From positions 77,390 to 141,389 of the forward strand of contig NZ_LLYB01000134.1 of NCBI RefSeq assembly GCF_001440475.1: DNA of 64,000 nucleotides, in the 5' to 3' direction. Origin of the DNA: Bradyrhizobium lablabi (GTDB lineage Bacteria > Pseudomonadota > Alphaproteobacteria > Rhizobiales > Xanthobacteraceae). The position numbers and the translations under genes were made by a program. Each line of letters opens with the position of its first letter. The stretch's first letter is position 1. This document shows, one piece after another, positions 17,201 to 26,206 of this stretch. The notes under the pieces are model-generated. The model was given only the letters and a program-made list of their open reading frames with translations, was not told the origin of the DNA and ran no database searches.

Positions 17201-18571
17201 ATGGACATGAACCGCCGCCATCTCATTGGAGCGTCCGCCGCCGGCGTCGCCGGCGCGCTGGCGATGTCGCCTGATGCTGCGCGTGCCGCTCCGCCCACTT
17301 CCACTCTCGGCCGCGATGTCACGCAATTCGGCGTCCGCCCCGGCAGTCCGGACGATCAGACCGCGAAACTGCAGCGCGCGATCGATGAAGCCGCGCGCGC
17401 GCAAGTGCCGCTGGCGCTGCCGCCCGGCGTCTACCGCACCGGCATGCTGCGCCTTGCGAACGGCACCCAGCTGGTCGGCGTGCGCGGCGCGACCAAACTC
17501 GTGTTCACCGGCGGCGCCTCGGTCCTGCAGAGCGAAGGCGCCAACAATATCGGCCTGACCGGCATCACCCTCGATGGCGGCCGCATTCCGCTGCCGACGC
17601 GGCGCGGCCTCGTCCATTGCCTTGGCGGCCGCGACGTTCGGATCGCAGATTGCGAAATCACGGGCAGCGGCGGCAACGGGATCTGGCTCGAGCAGGTCTC
17701 GGGCGACATTTCCGGCAACATCTTCTCGAAGATCGAGACCACCGCGGTCGTATCCTTCGATGCCCTCGGCCTGATCGTCTCGCGCAACACCATCACCGAT
17801 ACCAATGACAACGGCATCGAGATCTTGCGCACGGCGATCGGCGATGACGGCACGCTGGTGCTCGACAACCGGATCGAGGACATCAAGGCCGGCCCCGGCG
17901 GCTCCGGGCAATATGGCAACGCCATCAACGCCTTCCGCGCCGGCAACGTGATCGTGCGCGGCAACCGCATCCGGAATTGCGACTACTCGGCCGTACGCGG
18001 CAATTCGGCGTCGAATATTCACATCACCGACAACAGCGTCAGCAATGTCCGCGAGGTCGCGCTCTATTCGGAATTCGCGTTCGAAGGCGCCGTGATCGCC
18101 AACAACACGGTGGATGGCGCCGCCGTGGGCGTCTCCGTGTGCAATTTCAACGAGGGCGGCCGCATCGCGGTCGTGCAGGGCAACGTCATCCGCAACCTGC
18201 TGCCGAAGCGGCCGATCGGCACCGCGCCCGATGATGACGCCGGGATCGGCATCTATGTCGAGGCGGACTCGACGGTGACAGGCAACGTTGTCGAGAACGC
18301 ACCCTCGTTCGGCATCATCGCCGGCTGGGGCAAATATCTTCGCGACGTCGCCATTACCGGCAATGTGATCCGCAAGGCCTTCGTCGGGGTCGGCGTGTCG
18401 GTAATGCCTGGCGCCGGGACGGCGCTGGTCAACAACAACATGATCTCGGAAACCCCGCGCGGCGCCGTGGTCGGGCTCGACCACGCCCGCACGATTACGA
18501 CCGATCTGTCGGCCGAAGGCGCCCAGCGTTATGCGCAGGTAGTCGTGGGAGGCAACGCGGTGCGACGATAG
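17201..18571 (+). CDS. Twin-arginine-exported beta-helix repeat protein (TIGR03808-like)
   Basis: A 456-residue exported protein. The leader NRRHLIGASAAGVAGALA with AARA-A cleavage is a Tat signal. The mature part opens with VTQFGVRPGSPDDQTAKLQRAIDEA, a right-handed beta-helix entry motif of the pectate-lyase/glycosyl-hydrolase-28 type. Regular GNxI(x)N repeats follow (SGNIFSKIE, SRNTITDTNDNGIEI, RGNRIRNCDYSAVRG, TGNVVENAP, TGNVIRKAF). The pattern fits TIGR03808, a rhizobial Tat-exported repeat family. ATG 17201 has GAGGG about 10 nt upstream; ATG 17207 is equally possible. The adjacent minus-strand gene is its usual partner. Function unknown. Confidence 0.88.
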   Translation: MDMNRRHLIGASAAGVAGALAMSPDAARAAPPTSTLGRDVTQFGVRPGSPDDQTAKLQRAIDEAARAQVPLALPPGVYRTGMLRLANGTQLVGVRGATKLVFTGGASVLQSEGANNIGLTGITLDGGRIPLPTRRGLVHCLGGRDVRIADCEITGSGGNGIWLEQVSGDISGNIFSKIETTAVVSFDALGLIVSRNTITDTNDNGIEILRTAIGDDGTLVLDNRIEDIKAGPGGSGQYGNAINAFRAGNVIVRGNRIRNCDYSAVRGNSASNIHITDNSVSNVREVALYSEFAFEGAVIANNTVDGAAVGVSVCNFNEGGRIAVVQGNVIRNLLPKRPIGTAPDDDAGIGIYVEADSTVTGNVVENAPSFGIIAGWGKYLRDVAITGNVIRKAFVGVGVSVMPGAGTALVNNNMISETPRGAVVGLDHARTITTDLSAEGAQRYAQVVVGGNAVRR

Positions 18572-18589
18572 CTCGCCCTGCCCGCCCGC

Positions 18590-19150
18590 CTACAGCGCGT
18601 TGCGCAGCAGCGGGTAGCGCTCCTTCATCGCGTCGAGATCGAGCGCCGGGAACGACATCTCGTCCAGCGCCAGCGGATCGGCCACGGGCGGCGCCTCATC
18701 CACAACAGCGAGCTGGCTTTCCAGCGCGAACAGCACCTCGGCGGGAACATCGCGTGGCGGCGCGGCGGCAACCGGCGCGGGCTGCGGCTCCACTACCGGC
18801 TGCGGCCGAAGCTGCACCACCGGCTGCGGCTGAAGATGCACGACCGGCTGACGATACCCCTCATCGCGCGGCAGCGGCGTCAGCGGCAGCGGCAACACTC
18901 GACGCCGGCCGAGCCAGGCCAAATCGATTTGCGTGTTGTCGAGCGCTGCCTCACGGCTCAGCAGGTCGCGCCAGGTCGCAACCGCAGCCTTGGCTTCCCG
19001 GATGTTTTCGAGAAATTCGCGTTCGGTGTGAAAGCGGCGCCAGCGCCCGGTCTCGAACAATTCAGTAAGGTATTCCAGCCGTTGCTCGGCAAGGTTGCAC
19101 CAGCGCGCAACGATGTTGCGGCCACGTGCCACGTCTGCAGGATGTGCCAT
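18590..19150 (-). CDS. Conserved rhizobial protein, partner of the beta-helix protein (possibly TIGR03809)
   Basis: A 186-residue cytosolic protein. The conserved part is the N-terminal 85 residues (MAHPADVARGRNIVARWCNLAEQRLEYLTELFETGRWRRF), Trp- and Arg-rich and helical. The middle (residues 85-135) is a low-complexity Pro-Gln-Val repeat (LQPQPVVQLRPQPVVEPQP), probably disordered. It converges with the TIGR03808-like gene, 18 nt apart. I associate it with TIGR03809, described as co-occurring with TIGR03808, but this rests on memory. Function unknown. Confidence 0.75.
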   Translation of the reverse strand: MAHPADVARGRNIVARWCNLAEQRLEYLTELFETGRWRRFHTEREFLENIREAKAAVATWRDLLSREAALDNTQIDLAWLGRRRVLPLPLTPLPRDEGYRQPVVHLQPQPVVQLRPQPVVEPQPAPVAAAPPRDVPAEVLFALESQLAVVDEAPPVADPLALDEMSFPALDLDAMKERYPLLRNAL

Positions 19151-19698
19151 AAATCAGCCCGTAAGAGAGAGACGGACGCAGACGCAACCAGAGACGAATC
19201 AGTTTGGAGATCACAGGGATATTCTGTGGAAAACTTTTTGGTTGTCCAGTACGTGCAGCTACGGATTGCGCCAGCAATCAAAGAAACCCGCACAAATACG
19301 GAGTTGTCACCTCAATCCACCGTCAAGCCGCACAGCAGCATGGGCGCTTTGCGAAGCGCGCGCCGCCATTGCGCGTGAGAACACGCACGGGAAAATTGCA
19401 CCTCGTGCCGACAAACGAGAAACTTGTACCCGGCAAGCAGGCGCGGCGGCGCATGCGATGCAACTTCTTCGAAAGCCTGGCCTGAAAATGAAAGACCCGT
19501 CCGGGGGGACAACCGGACGGGTCAAGCCATATGGGCGCTTGGGGTGGATGGGCGCTCGCGCCGAATATAGCCACTGGGGAGGGATTACCGCTCCCACATC
19601 ATTTGGTCGCGGCACCCTCGCCAGACGTTCAAAACGCCGGGCGATTTTTTTAACGTTCTCTTTAGGGGGCGATTGCCGAAAATCACCGCGTAGCGGGC
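19151..19698. other. Intergenic region without a supported gene
   Basis: 548 nt between two minus-strand genes. Short open frames are present on both strands, but none has a ribosome site or recognisable motif. The only structural feature seen is the hairpin at 19494-19523. Confidence 0.5.
19494..19523 (-). terminator. Candidate Rho-independent terminator of the protease operon
   Basis: Perfect 11-bp inverted repeat: GACCCGTCCGG (19494-19504) and CCGGACGGGTC (19513-19523) with an 8-nt loop. On the minus strand the stem is followed by TTTCATTTTC. It lies about 175 nt beyond the stop of the S8 peptidase gene, the last gene of the sigma operon. The T-tract is interrupted, so confidence is moderate. 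Confidence 0.5.
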
Positions 19699-21441
19699 TT
19701 ATTTCGCGGCGTTTGCGGCCGATTTGTCCGCTGCCATCGACGGCGGGGAGTCATTCAGCGCCCGGCTCACGGAAGCGTTATCGGCGGACGGGTCGAGCGC
19801 CGGCGCTTTTTCTCCCGTTGGCTTGCCTGAGGCCGAGGCAAGTGGAACCGCCGGCGCGGCGGCTGCGGCGGTAACCGCGGCAAAGGCGTCGGCTTCGCCC
19901 GCTCCGAACTGATCGTCGCGGCCGGGGGTGCCGAGATCGCGAGCGGTGTTCGTCAGGATCGCGCGAACGTCGCCAGGCTTCAGTGCCGGGTTGCGCTCCA
20001 TGATCAGCGCCGCTACGCCGCTGACATAGGCCGCGGAGAACGAGGTACCTGACGTGATCTGATATTTGTCATCGGGCGCCGGCAGGAAGATATCCGCCCC
20101 TGGAGCGGCAACCGCGATGTGGTTGCCGCGGTTGGATGCCGCAAACAGTTTTTCCTGCGCGTCGGTGCCGCTCACCGCGATGACGTTCGGATTGGCGGCG
20201 GGATAGAGCGGCGGCGATTTCGCACCGGCATTGCCGGCCGCCGCGACCATCAGGATGCCGCGGGCCGCCGTCGCTGCGATGCCGCGCTCGATCAGCGGAT
20301 CCTGCGGGCCTGCAAAACTCATGTTGATGATCTGCGCACCGTGCTCTGCCGCATAGTCCAGCCCCCGGAGGATCACATAGGACGTGCTCTCCGCGCCCTT
20401 CGATCCCGCGCCGAATGCGCGGATCGCAATCAACCTCGCTTCCGGCGCGCTACCCATCAGCCTGGCATGCGCGACGATCGCGCCTGCAATGCCGGTGCCA
20501 TGGGTATGCGGGCCTTCCTTGCTGCCGAGCGCGTCAAAACTGTCGGCGACCGAGTTGGCGAGTTCGGGATGCCTGACGTCAACGCCTGAATCGATCACCG
20601 CAATGGTGACGTTCATGCCGCGGACAAGCTTGTGCGCCTGCGGCAGCCGAAGCTGGGCGACGGCGTATTGCGCGGCGTCGCCCTCGGTCGAAGCCTTCTG
20701 ATCCTGCAGCAAGTAGCGGAAATTGAGCTGCACCGAACGCACGCTGCCGTCGGCTGCGAGTTCGCGGCGCACGGTATCCGCCGGACGGTTATCGACGATG
20801 CGGAACAGGCCGATGGTGCCGCCGAGCAGCGGGAAGCTCTGCGAGGAGATACGCTCCAGGCCGTGACGCCGCGCCAGTTCGTCAGCCTCGGCATTGGATA
20901 ACGCGCCGTCGATTTCGGCGACGAGTTCATTCTTGACTGCGCGCAGATTGACCGCCGCCTGCGCGTTGTCGTTGCCTGATCCACCCTTGCCCTTCTTGGA
21001 TGAGGTGCCGTTGCCGCCGCCGGCGGACATGACCGGGCGATCGAAGCATTCGCCGTCGGGACCGCGCATCGCATATTGGCAAGCCGGATAGAGGTTGGGC
21101 GAAAACCGCGCATAAGGCAGCGTCGACGGCACGCCGGCGCCCGGGCGCACCCGCAGGGTCGAACTCATGGTGCCGATCCTGGTCGGCGGCGTCCGCGCGG
21201 CGGTATCGACGCTCGGCCGGGCAGCGACAGTCGGGCGAGCAGCGATGGTGGGGTTGATGCGCGGCGTTATCGTCGGATTGATGGTCGGCGTCCGCACCCC
21301 GACATTGAGGTTGGGCGTGCGCATGATGCTTTGCGCATGAACCGGCGAAGCTGCAGCCGCGATCAAAGGCAAAAGCGCCGCCGGCACAATCAATGCCGCG
21401 CGGCGCGTCTTCATCAGCCAATTCGGGCCATCGTGAACCAT
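19699..21441 (-). CDS. Exported subtilisin-like (S8) serine peptidase
   Basis: A 580-residue secreted protease. A signal peptide follows the start (KTRRAALIVPAALLPLIAAAA, then PVHAQ cleavage). Residues 50-110 are a low-complexity Pro/Thr/Arg segment with repeated NPTITPRINPT units. The S8 triad is complete: Asp in VIDSGVDVRHPEL (near residue 282), His in HTHGTGIAGAIVAH (near 313), Ser in GTSFSAAYVSGVAA (near 465), with AAAGNAG as the oxyanion region. ATG 21441 is preferred because it gives a normal signal peptide; ATG 21414 is an alternative. Last gene of the operon with the ECF sigma factor and the membrane regulator, so it may be the regulated effector. Confidence 0.9.
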   Translation of the reverse strand: MVHDGPNWLMKTRRAALIVPAALLPLIAAAASPVHAQSIMRTPNLNVGVRTPTINPTITPRINPTIAARPTVAARPSVDTAARTPPTRIGTMSSTLRVRPGAGVPSTLPYARFSPNLYPACQYAMRGPDGECFDRPVMSAGGGNGTSSKKGKGGSGNDNAQAAVNLRAVKNELVAEIDGALSNAEADELARRHGLERISSQSFPLLGGTIGLFRIVDNRPADTVRRELAADGSVRSVQLNFRYLLQDQKASTEGDAAQYAVAQLRLPQAHKLVRGMNVTIAVIDSGVDVRHPELANSVADSFDALGSKEGPHTHGTGIAGAIVAHARLMGSAPEARLIAIRAFGAGSKGAESTSYVILRGLDYAAEHGAQIINMSFAGPQDPLIERGIAATAARGILMVAAAGNAGAKSPPLYPAANPNVIAVSGTDAQEKLFAASNRGNHIAVAAPGADIFLPAPDDKYQITSGTSFSAAYVSGVAALIMERNPALKPGDVRAILTNTARDLGTPGRDDQFGAGEADAFAAVTAAAAAPAVPLASASGKPTGEKAPALDPSADNASVSRALNDSPPSMAADKSAANAAK

Positions 21442-21475
21442 GGGACCTCGGCTCTCCCGGGGCGCGCCGGAGACT

Positions 21476-22186
21476 CTACGGCGTTGCGACCGCCAGGCTG
21501 ACGATCTTCTCGCGCTGCAGCCTGGCGAGCAGGCCGGCAACCTCGTCCTTGCTCATCGCCTTGCCGAACTGAAGGCTGAACATGCCGCCCTTGGCGCCAT
21601 CGACGATCGAAGCCTGGTAATTGTCGAGCAGCGCGGTGATGTCGGCAATGCGGGCGTCGGGTGTAAACCGCACCAGCGCACGCGTCGGCGTGATGCTGCT
21701 GCCGAGATCACGCGTAAGCGGCGCGGCCGACTTCTCGTTCAGGCTCAGCGACGCGGTCTGGAACGAAGCGGTCTGGTTCTTCATCAGCACCGCGCCGATT
21801 ACACCGGCCTGCAACAATAGCAGTACGGCGCCGAGGCTCGCCGACCAGGCCAACGTACGCGGCGACAGACTTGCAAAGAACCCCGATAACCGCGCAGACA
21901 GGCCAATCGAACGCGACGGCTCGCGCGCCGGCTCCGCGTCGATCGCCGCAAACAGCTTTTGCATGGCGCGCACGGACGGCGCACCCAGGCTCTCGTTGAG
22001 GCTGATCGTCTCGGCGTATTCTTCACGGATGACGGCGTACTGCCGGGCCAGTTCGGGATCGCCGGCGAGCGCTTCCTCGACACGGCGCGCGTCGCGCGCG
22101 TTCAGGGTACCGGCCGCGTGGAAGGGCAACAGCGTCTCGACTTCGCTGGGCTCGTGATCCAGCATTTTTTTGCTCGCTGCCATCAT
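21476..22186 (-). CDS. Putative membrane anti-sigma factor
   Basis: A 236-residue protein with one membrane segment near residues 125-148 (TLAWSASLGAVLLLLQAGVIGAVLM). The N-terminal cytoplasmic part (HEPSEVETLLPFHAAGTLNARDARRVEEALAGDPEL) has the helical shape of an anti-sigma domain but lacks the HxxxCxxC zinc motif. The C-terminal periplasmic part (ALVRFTPDARIADITALLDNY, then GMFSLQFGKAMSKDEV) resembles inhibitor or pro-domains linked to S8 proteases. The start overlaps the sigma stop by 4 nt (ATGA), and the gene lies directly between the sigma factor and the S8 protease, which supports the anti-sigma role. Confidence 0.78.
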   Translation of the reverse strand: MMAASKKMLDHEPSEVETLLPFHAAGTLNARDARRVEEALAGDPELARQYAVIREEYAETISLNESLGAPSVRAMQKLFAAIDAEPAREPSRSIGLSARLSGFFASLSPRTLAWSASLGAVLLLLQAGVIGAVLMKNQTASFQTASLSLNEKSAAPLTRDLGSSITPTRALVRFTPDARIADITALLDNYQASIVDGAKGGMFSLQFGKAMSKDEVAGLLARLQREKIVSLAVATP

Positions 22187-22752
22187 GGCCAACCTCGCTC
22201 TATGCCTGCTGCTTTGAGCAACTCGGCCAATTTCTTGCGCGCATAAAACAGGCGCGTCTTGACGGTGTTCTCCGGAATACCGACGATTTCGGCCACCTCT
22301 TCCACGGACTTCTCGTGGTAGTAGACGAGATCGACGATCTCCCGATGCTCTGGCGAAAGTGCTGTCAGGCACTTGCGCAACGCTTCACCCGTATCCTTCT
22401 TCTGAACCACCACTTCCGGATCGTCGGACGTGTCCTCGATCGCGTTCGCGGTTTCGTCGTCCAGTCCAACGTCCTTGCGGCGCCGAAGTGCCGAAAGGGC
22501 CTTGAACCGTGTAATCGCCAGGAGCCAGGTGGTAACGGCGGATCGGCCTTCGAACTTGCCAGCCTGACGCCACACATCGAGAAAAACCTCGCTGATGAGG
22601 TCTTCCGCAATCTGTTCGTCCCTTACGAGCCGAAGCCCGAAACGGAACACCCTGACATGGTGCCTTCCGTAAAGCACCTGCATGGCGAGCCGGTCGCCTT
22701 GAGCGATCCGAGCGATCAGAACTTCATCTGAAGCCGCCTGTGTCGCGCTCAA
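22183..22752 (-). CDS. ECF RNA polymerase sigma factor
   Basis: A 189-residue group IV sigma factor. Region 2 contains YGRHHVRVFRFGLRLVRDEQIAEDLISEVFLDVWRQ with the core-binding and -10 segments; region 4 contains LSPEHREIVDLVYYHEKSVEEVAEIVGIPENTVKTRLFYARKKL with the helix-turn-helix for the -35 box. The only usable start is TTG at 22752 (sequence MSATQAASDE), as no ATG precedes the conserved region; a weak GAGACGG lies upstream, suggesting low translation. First gene of the sigma/anti-sigma/protease operon. Confidence 0.93.
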   Translation of the reverse strand: MSATQAASDEVLIARIAQGDRLAMQVLYGRHHVRVFRFGLRLVRDEQIAEDLISEVFLDVWRQAGKFEGRSAVTTWLLAITRFKALSALRRRKDVGLDDETANAIEDTSDDPEVVVQKKDTGEALRKCLTALSPEHREIVDLVYYHEKSVEEVAEIVGIPENTVKTRLFYARKKLAELLKAAGIERGWP

Positions 22753-23172
22753 TGGCCGTCTCGCAAGGTTGGTCGGACGGGAGTGGCCGGCGGTTCGATG
22801 GGAAGAGTGAGATTCTTCACATTACGGCAATGCCGGAATTGCATGTGTGACCTACCCCACAGACGGACATGGTCCGGCCATTTTCCCGGCAGAAACGAGC
22901 TGAGCCCCATTATTGGTACCATAATACGGAAACACTTTCCTAAAGACGCGCCACCCGCAACCTTATCAAGGCTTCGCCGGCAGAGCAGCATCTGCGTGAC
23001 GCCGGCCACCCCTTTGGAGGCGGGTTCCACCCTATCGGAATTCGGCAGATTTCTGCTGCGAAAACAGTGCAATGGCAGGGTTTTAACGGACCCGATTCGG
23101 CTTCAAAAGATACCAAACCTAAAGGCTTTATTCCCTAAAGTTTCGTCCGACGCACACCAACAGCGACAGGAC
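22753..23172. other. Divergent intergenic region between the sigma operon and the diguanylate cyclase
   Basis: 420 nt that must contain promoters in both directions. No EcfG-type GGAAC-N16-GTT pair or clear sigma-70 promoter could be recognised. The frame is open upstream of the cyclase start, but that part has no protein-like similarity and contains several cysteines in a row of unrelated context. Confidence 0.45.
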
Positions 23173-24321
23173 ATGAGCAGCGCGGCTTCATTGCTTCAGG
23201 GGCAAGCCTCCCACAGTGCGACCGCATATCCGGTCCGCCTGTCGCCGGAAGTATTGAAGCGCCGGGTCGGCCAGCGCCGCCATATGCTCGCGGTCCAGGG
23301 CGTCAGCTATTCGCTGATCACCTCGGTCCTGCTGGTCTACTGCTACGCCGGCACCGTCCCGATCATCATCCCGTCGGCCTATTTCCTTTCCGGCATCGGA
23401 TTGCTCTCGATCTTCGTCGTGTTGTCGGAAGCCCACTTCAACGACCGGTTCGAGGATCACTATCTCACGATCTTCCAGGTCGCCGGCCATGTCGTGATCC
23501 AGCTCGGCTTTCTGCTGGCGGCGCCCGGAATCGGATTTGTCTTCCTGAGCGTCGTATTCCTGATCTTCGGGTTCGGCGCGCTGCGAATGACGTCCAGGCA
23601 GGCGATCATCACCTGGACGCTGACCATGATCGGCCTGGCGCCGATCTTCCTCTTCACCAGCACCCCGATCGGCCTGCCGATCACCACCCAGACCGAGCGC
23701 GTCGCGGCCATGCTTTCCTTTGTCCTCACGATCGGGCAATGCGCCTTCGTGGGACTGTATGGCTCCACCATGCGCAAGATGCTCTACGACCGCAGCTTCG
23801 AACTGAAGGCGGCGTACAAGCGGATCGAGGAGCTTGCCGAGCTCGACGAACTGACCGGCTCGTCAAACCGCCGCAGCATCATGCGGATGCTGGAGGAAGA
23901 AATTGACCGCGCAGCCCGCGGCGGATCGCCCTGCTCCATCGCACTGATCGACCTCGACTGGTTCAAGCGCATCAACGACGCCTATGGCCATCCGACGGGC
24001 GACGAGGTGCTGCGGACATTCTCGATCACCACCTTCGCCAACATCCGCAGCGTCGACCGGTTCGGCCGATATGGCGGCGAGGAATTCTTGCTGGTGCTGC
24101 CCGGCATGGACGCCGGCCAGGCCATGCGGGCGCTCGATCGCCTGCGCGTTATTATCGCCGAGCTCGACTGGAGCGCATTCTCGCCGGGCATGAAGGTGAC
24201 GATGTCGGCAGGCGTTGCAATGCTTAATCCGAACGAGTCCTCAGACACATTCCTCGCGCGCGCCGACAGCGCGCTTTATGCAGCCAAGGCGCAGGGACGC
24301 AACCGTATTACCCGCGCCTGA
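23173..24321 (+). CDS. Membrane diguanylate cyclase (GGDEF)
   Basis: Synthesises cyclic di-GMP from two GTP. The 382-residue protein has about six membrane segments in residues 40-200 (SLITSVLLVYCYAGTVPIIIPS, then FLSVVFLIFGFGALRM and others), then a short coiled linker (FELKAAYKRIEELAELDELTG) and the GGDEF domain. The active-site motif is GGEEF, which is catalytically competent. The inhibitory I-site RSVD lies five residues upstream and is intact, so product inhibition is expected. Start ATG 23173 is preceded by AGGAC with short spacing; a longer open frame upstream is rejected. The DUF2336 gene follows after 66 nt. Confidence 0.92.
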   Translation: MSSAASLLQGQASHSATAYPVRLSPEVLKRRVGQRRHMLAVQGVSYSLITSVLLVYCYAGTVPIIIPSAYFLSGIGLLSIFVVLSEAHFNDRFEDHYLTIFQVAGHVVIQLGFLLAAPGIGFVFLSVVFLIFGFGALRMTSRQAIITWTLTMIGLAPIFLFTSTPIGLPITTQTERVAAMLSFVLTIGQCAFVGLYGSTMRKMLYDRSFELKAAYKRIEELAELDELTGSSNRRSIMRMLEEEIDRAARGGSPCSIALIDLDWFKRINDAYGHPTGDEVLRTFSITTFANIRSVDRFGRYGGEEFLLVLPGMDAGQAMRALDRLRVIIAELDWSAFSPGMKVTMSAGVAMLNPNESSDTFLARADSALYAAKAQGRNRITRA

Positions 24322-24387
24322 TCCAACATTTTCAGCTCCCTCCGGCGGTGAAGAATCCGCCGCCGGCCTTTGCTCCAGGACAGAGTC

Positions 24388-25497
24388 ATGATTTTGAAGA
24401 CCGCCACGTCTCCCTCTCCGGCACATCTGCTCGACGAGCTGCAGTCCACGCTCGCGCACGGAACCGTCGCTCGCCGCGTGGAAACCCTGCGCCGGGTGAC
24501 CGATCTCTTCATCAACGGCGCGGTGGATTATTCGGACGAGCAGATCGGGCTGTTCGACGACGTCTTCCAGTGCCTGATCGATCACATCGAAACCTCGGCC
24601 AAGATGCTGCTGGCCAACCGTCTCGCTCCGATCGACACCGCGCCGCCGCTCACCATCCGCGCACTCGCGTTCGATGACATCATCGAGGTCGCGGGTCCGG
24701 TGCTGTCGCAGTCGATGCGGCTGGACGACAAGACCCTGATCGAGAACGCGCGCAGCAAGAGCCAGGCGCATTTGATGGCGATCTCGACCCGCAAGACCCT
24801 GAGCGGCGCGGTCACCGACGTGCTGGTCCAGCGCGGCAACGATCAGGTAGTTCAGTCGACCGTGAACAATCCCGGCGCGGAATTCACCGAGCGCGGTTTT
24901 ACCCGCCTCGTCAGCCGCGCCGAAGGCGACGACGATCTCACGGCCTCGATCGGCCTGCGCCCGTCGGTGCCGCGGCATCTCTATCTGAAACTGCTCGCCA
25001 AGGCCTCCGACACGGTGCGGCAGCGGCTGGAGGCCGCCAATCCCAAGCAGGCGGCCGAGGTGCCGACCGTGGTCAAGGAGGCAACGCGGCGCGCGCGCTC
25101 GGCGACCTCGACGATCACCAGGGACACTGCGATTGCGCACGCGCTGGTCAAGTCGCTGTACGAGGACGGCCGGCTCGACGAATCGGAGGTCGCGTCGTTT
25201 GCCAAGGCCGGGAAATTCGACGAAGCCAACGCCTCGATCGCGGCGCTCGCCAACGTATCGGTTGCGATCGCCGAGAACATGATGATCGAAAGCCGGGCCG
25301 AAGGCGTGATGATCCTGGCGAAGGTCGCCGGACTGTCATGGCCGACGGTCAGGACCCTCATCAGGATGCGCGACGAGCTGTCCGGCGCGGAGCCGACCGA
25401 TCTCGTCGTCAGCCAGGACACCTATGAGCGGTTGCGGCCGTCGACGGCGCAGCAGGTGCTGCGTTTCCACCGCATGCAGCAGAACGTGCCAGCGTGA
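24388..25497 (+). CDS. DUF2336 domain protein
   Basis: A 369-residue soluble, helical protein of the DUF2336 family, found in alphaproteobacteria often near c-di-GMP or motility genes. Recognisable segments are LRRVTDLFINGAVDYSDEQIGLFDDVFQCLIDHIE near the N-terminus and VAIAENMMIESRAEGVMILAKVAGLSWPTVRTLI near the C-terminus. HEAT-like repeats are likely. ATG 24388 has AGGA seven bases upstream, better than TTG 24370. The gene is downstream of the diguanylate cyclase and probably co-transcribed. Confidence 0.88.
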   Translation: MILKTATSPSPAHLLDELQSTLAHGTVARRVETLRRVTDLFINGAVDYSDEQIGLFDDVFQCLIDHIETSAKMLLANRLAPIDTAPPLTIRALAFDDIIEVAGPVLSQSMRLDDKTLIENARSKSQAHLMAISTRKTLSGAVTDVLVQRGNDQVVQSTVNNPGAEFTERGFTRLVSRAEGDDDLTASIGLRPSVPRHLYLKLLAKASDTVRQRLEAANPKQAAEVPTVVKEATRRARSATSTITRDTAIAHALVKSLYEDGRLDESEVASFAKAGKFDEANASIAALANVSVAIAENMMIESRAEGVMILAKVAGLSWPTVRTLIRMRDELSGAEPTDLVVSQDTYERLRPSTAQQVLRFHRMQQNVPA

Positions 25498-25502
25498 GCT
25501 AC

Positions 25503-25751
25503 TTACCCTCCCCTGGAGGGGGAGATGCCGGGATTGACGCCGTAGTCATCGTGGGCAAGATCAGCAAGACTGAACGCGTGCGGGACCGCTCGCTCCAATC
25601 GCGTTGACCAGTAGCGGGTCAGCTCGTCGCGCCCTTGATAAAGACCCTCGCACGCACATCGGAACGATGCTTTTGCGTCATAGAGATCCAAGAGATCGTC
25701 GAGACAACGCGCTCTGCAAGCGTCAAGCCAATCGAAGGTGCAATTCGGCAT
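25503..25751 (-). pseudogene. Fragment of a SnoaL/NTF2-like protein
   Basis: An 82-residue frame starting MPNCTFDWLDACRARCLDDLLDLYDAKASF, then YQGRDELTRYWSTRLERAVPHAF, which matches the first two-thirds of an NTF2/SnoaL-like domain. The expected C-terminal beta-sheet is missing: the frame ends in a short GC palindrome (CCCTCCCCTGGAGGGGGA at about 25508). It is probably a truncated remnant; a short functional protein is less likely. Confidence 0.45.
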
Positions 25752-25925
25752 CGGCGTTTCACTCCAACACCGCCTTCCGGCGGAGCGAGCAAAATAAGAA
25801 TAGCTGCGCCAGGTCATCGACGCAGGTCAGGTTCATCAACCTGCTCTAGTACCAGCACTGACTCTGCGCGCAAGGTCTGATGAGCGCGTGCGTTCCAATG
25901 ATGGAATCGAGATTGCATGAAAAAA

Positions 25926-25954
25926 GCCTCAAGCCGGCGGCGGCTGGCTGAGGC
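25926..25954 (-). terminator. Hairpin with T-tract, probably bidirectional terminator
   Basis: Stem GCCTCA-A-GCC with GGCTGAGGC (one bulged A) around a GC-rich loop at 25926-25954. The minus-strand transcript ends in TTTTTT after the stem; the plus strand ends in ATTTTC. It marks the edge of the decayed segment. Confidence 0.5.
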
Positions 25955-26206
25955 ATTTTCAAAGCGCCCGTTCTTGTTGATTCTTGTTTTTTGCTTCGTA
26001 ATTGAAGGTGGGGCACAGTGGATTTCCATCTTTTCCCGACAAGATGCAACGCCATAATTTGCAATGCTGGACAACGTTATCGCGATATCTGACATCGCCA
26101 GCGTTGCTTGCAGTTTTTTCCCGAGATCTAAACTGTCCACTTTTGTACTTATACAAACTTATGTCCCACTTTCGTCCTTAAAAAGTCGGCCAAGGGGAGT
26201 GGAACA

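Noticed and set aside
22783..23172. In-frame N-terminal extension of the diguanylate cyclase
   Set aside because: No family similarity and no ribosome site; the first membrane segment starts after ATG 23173.
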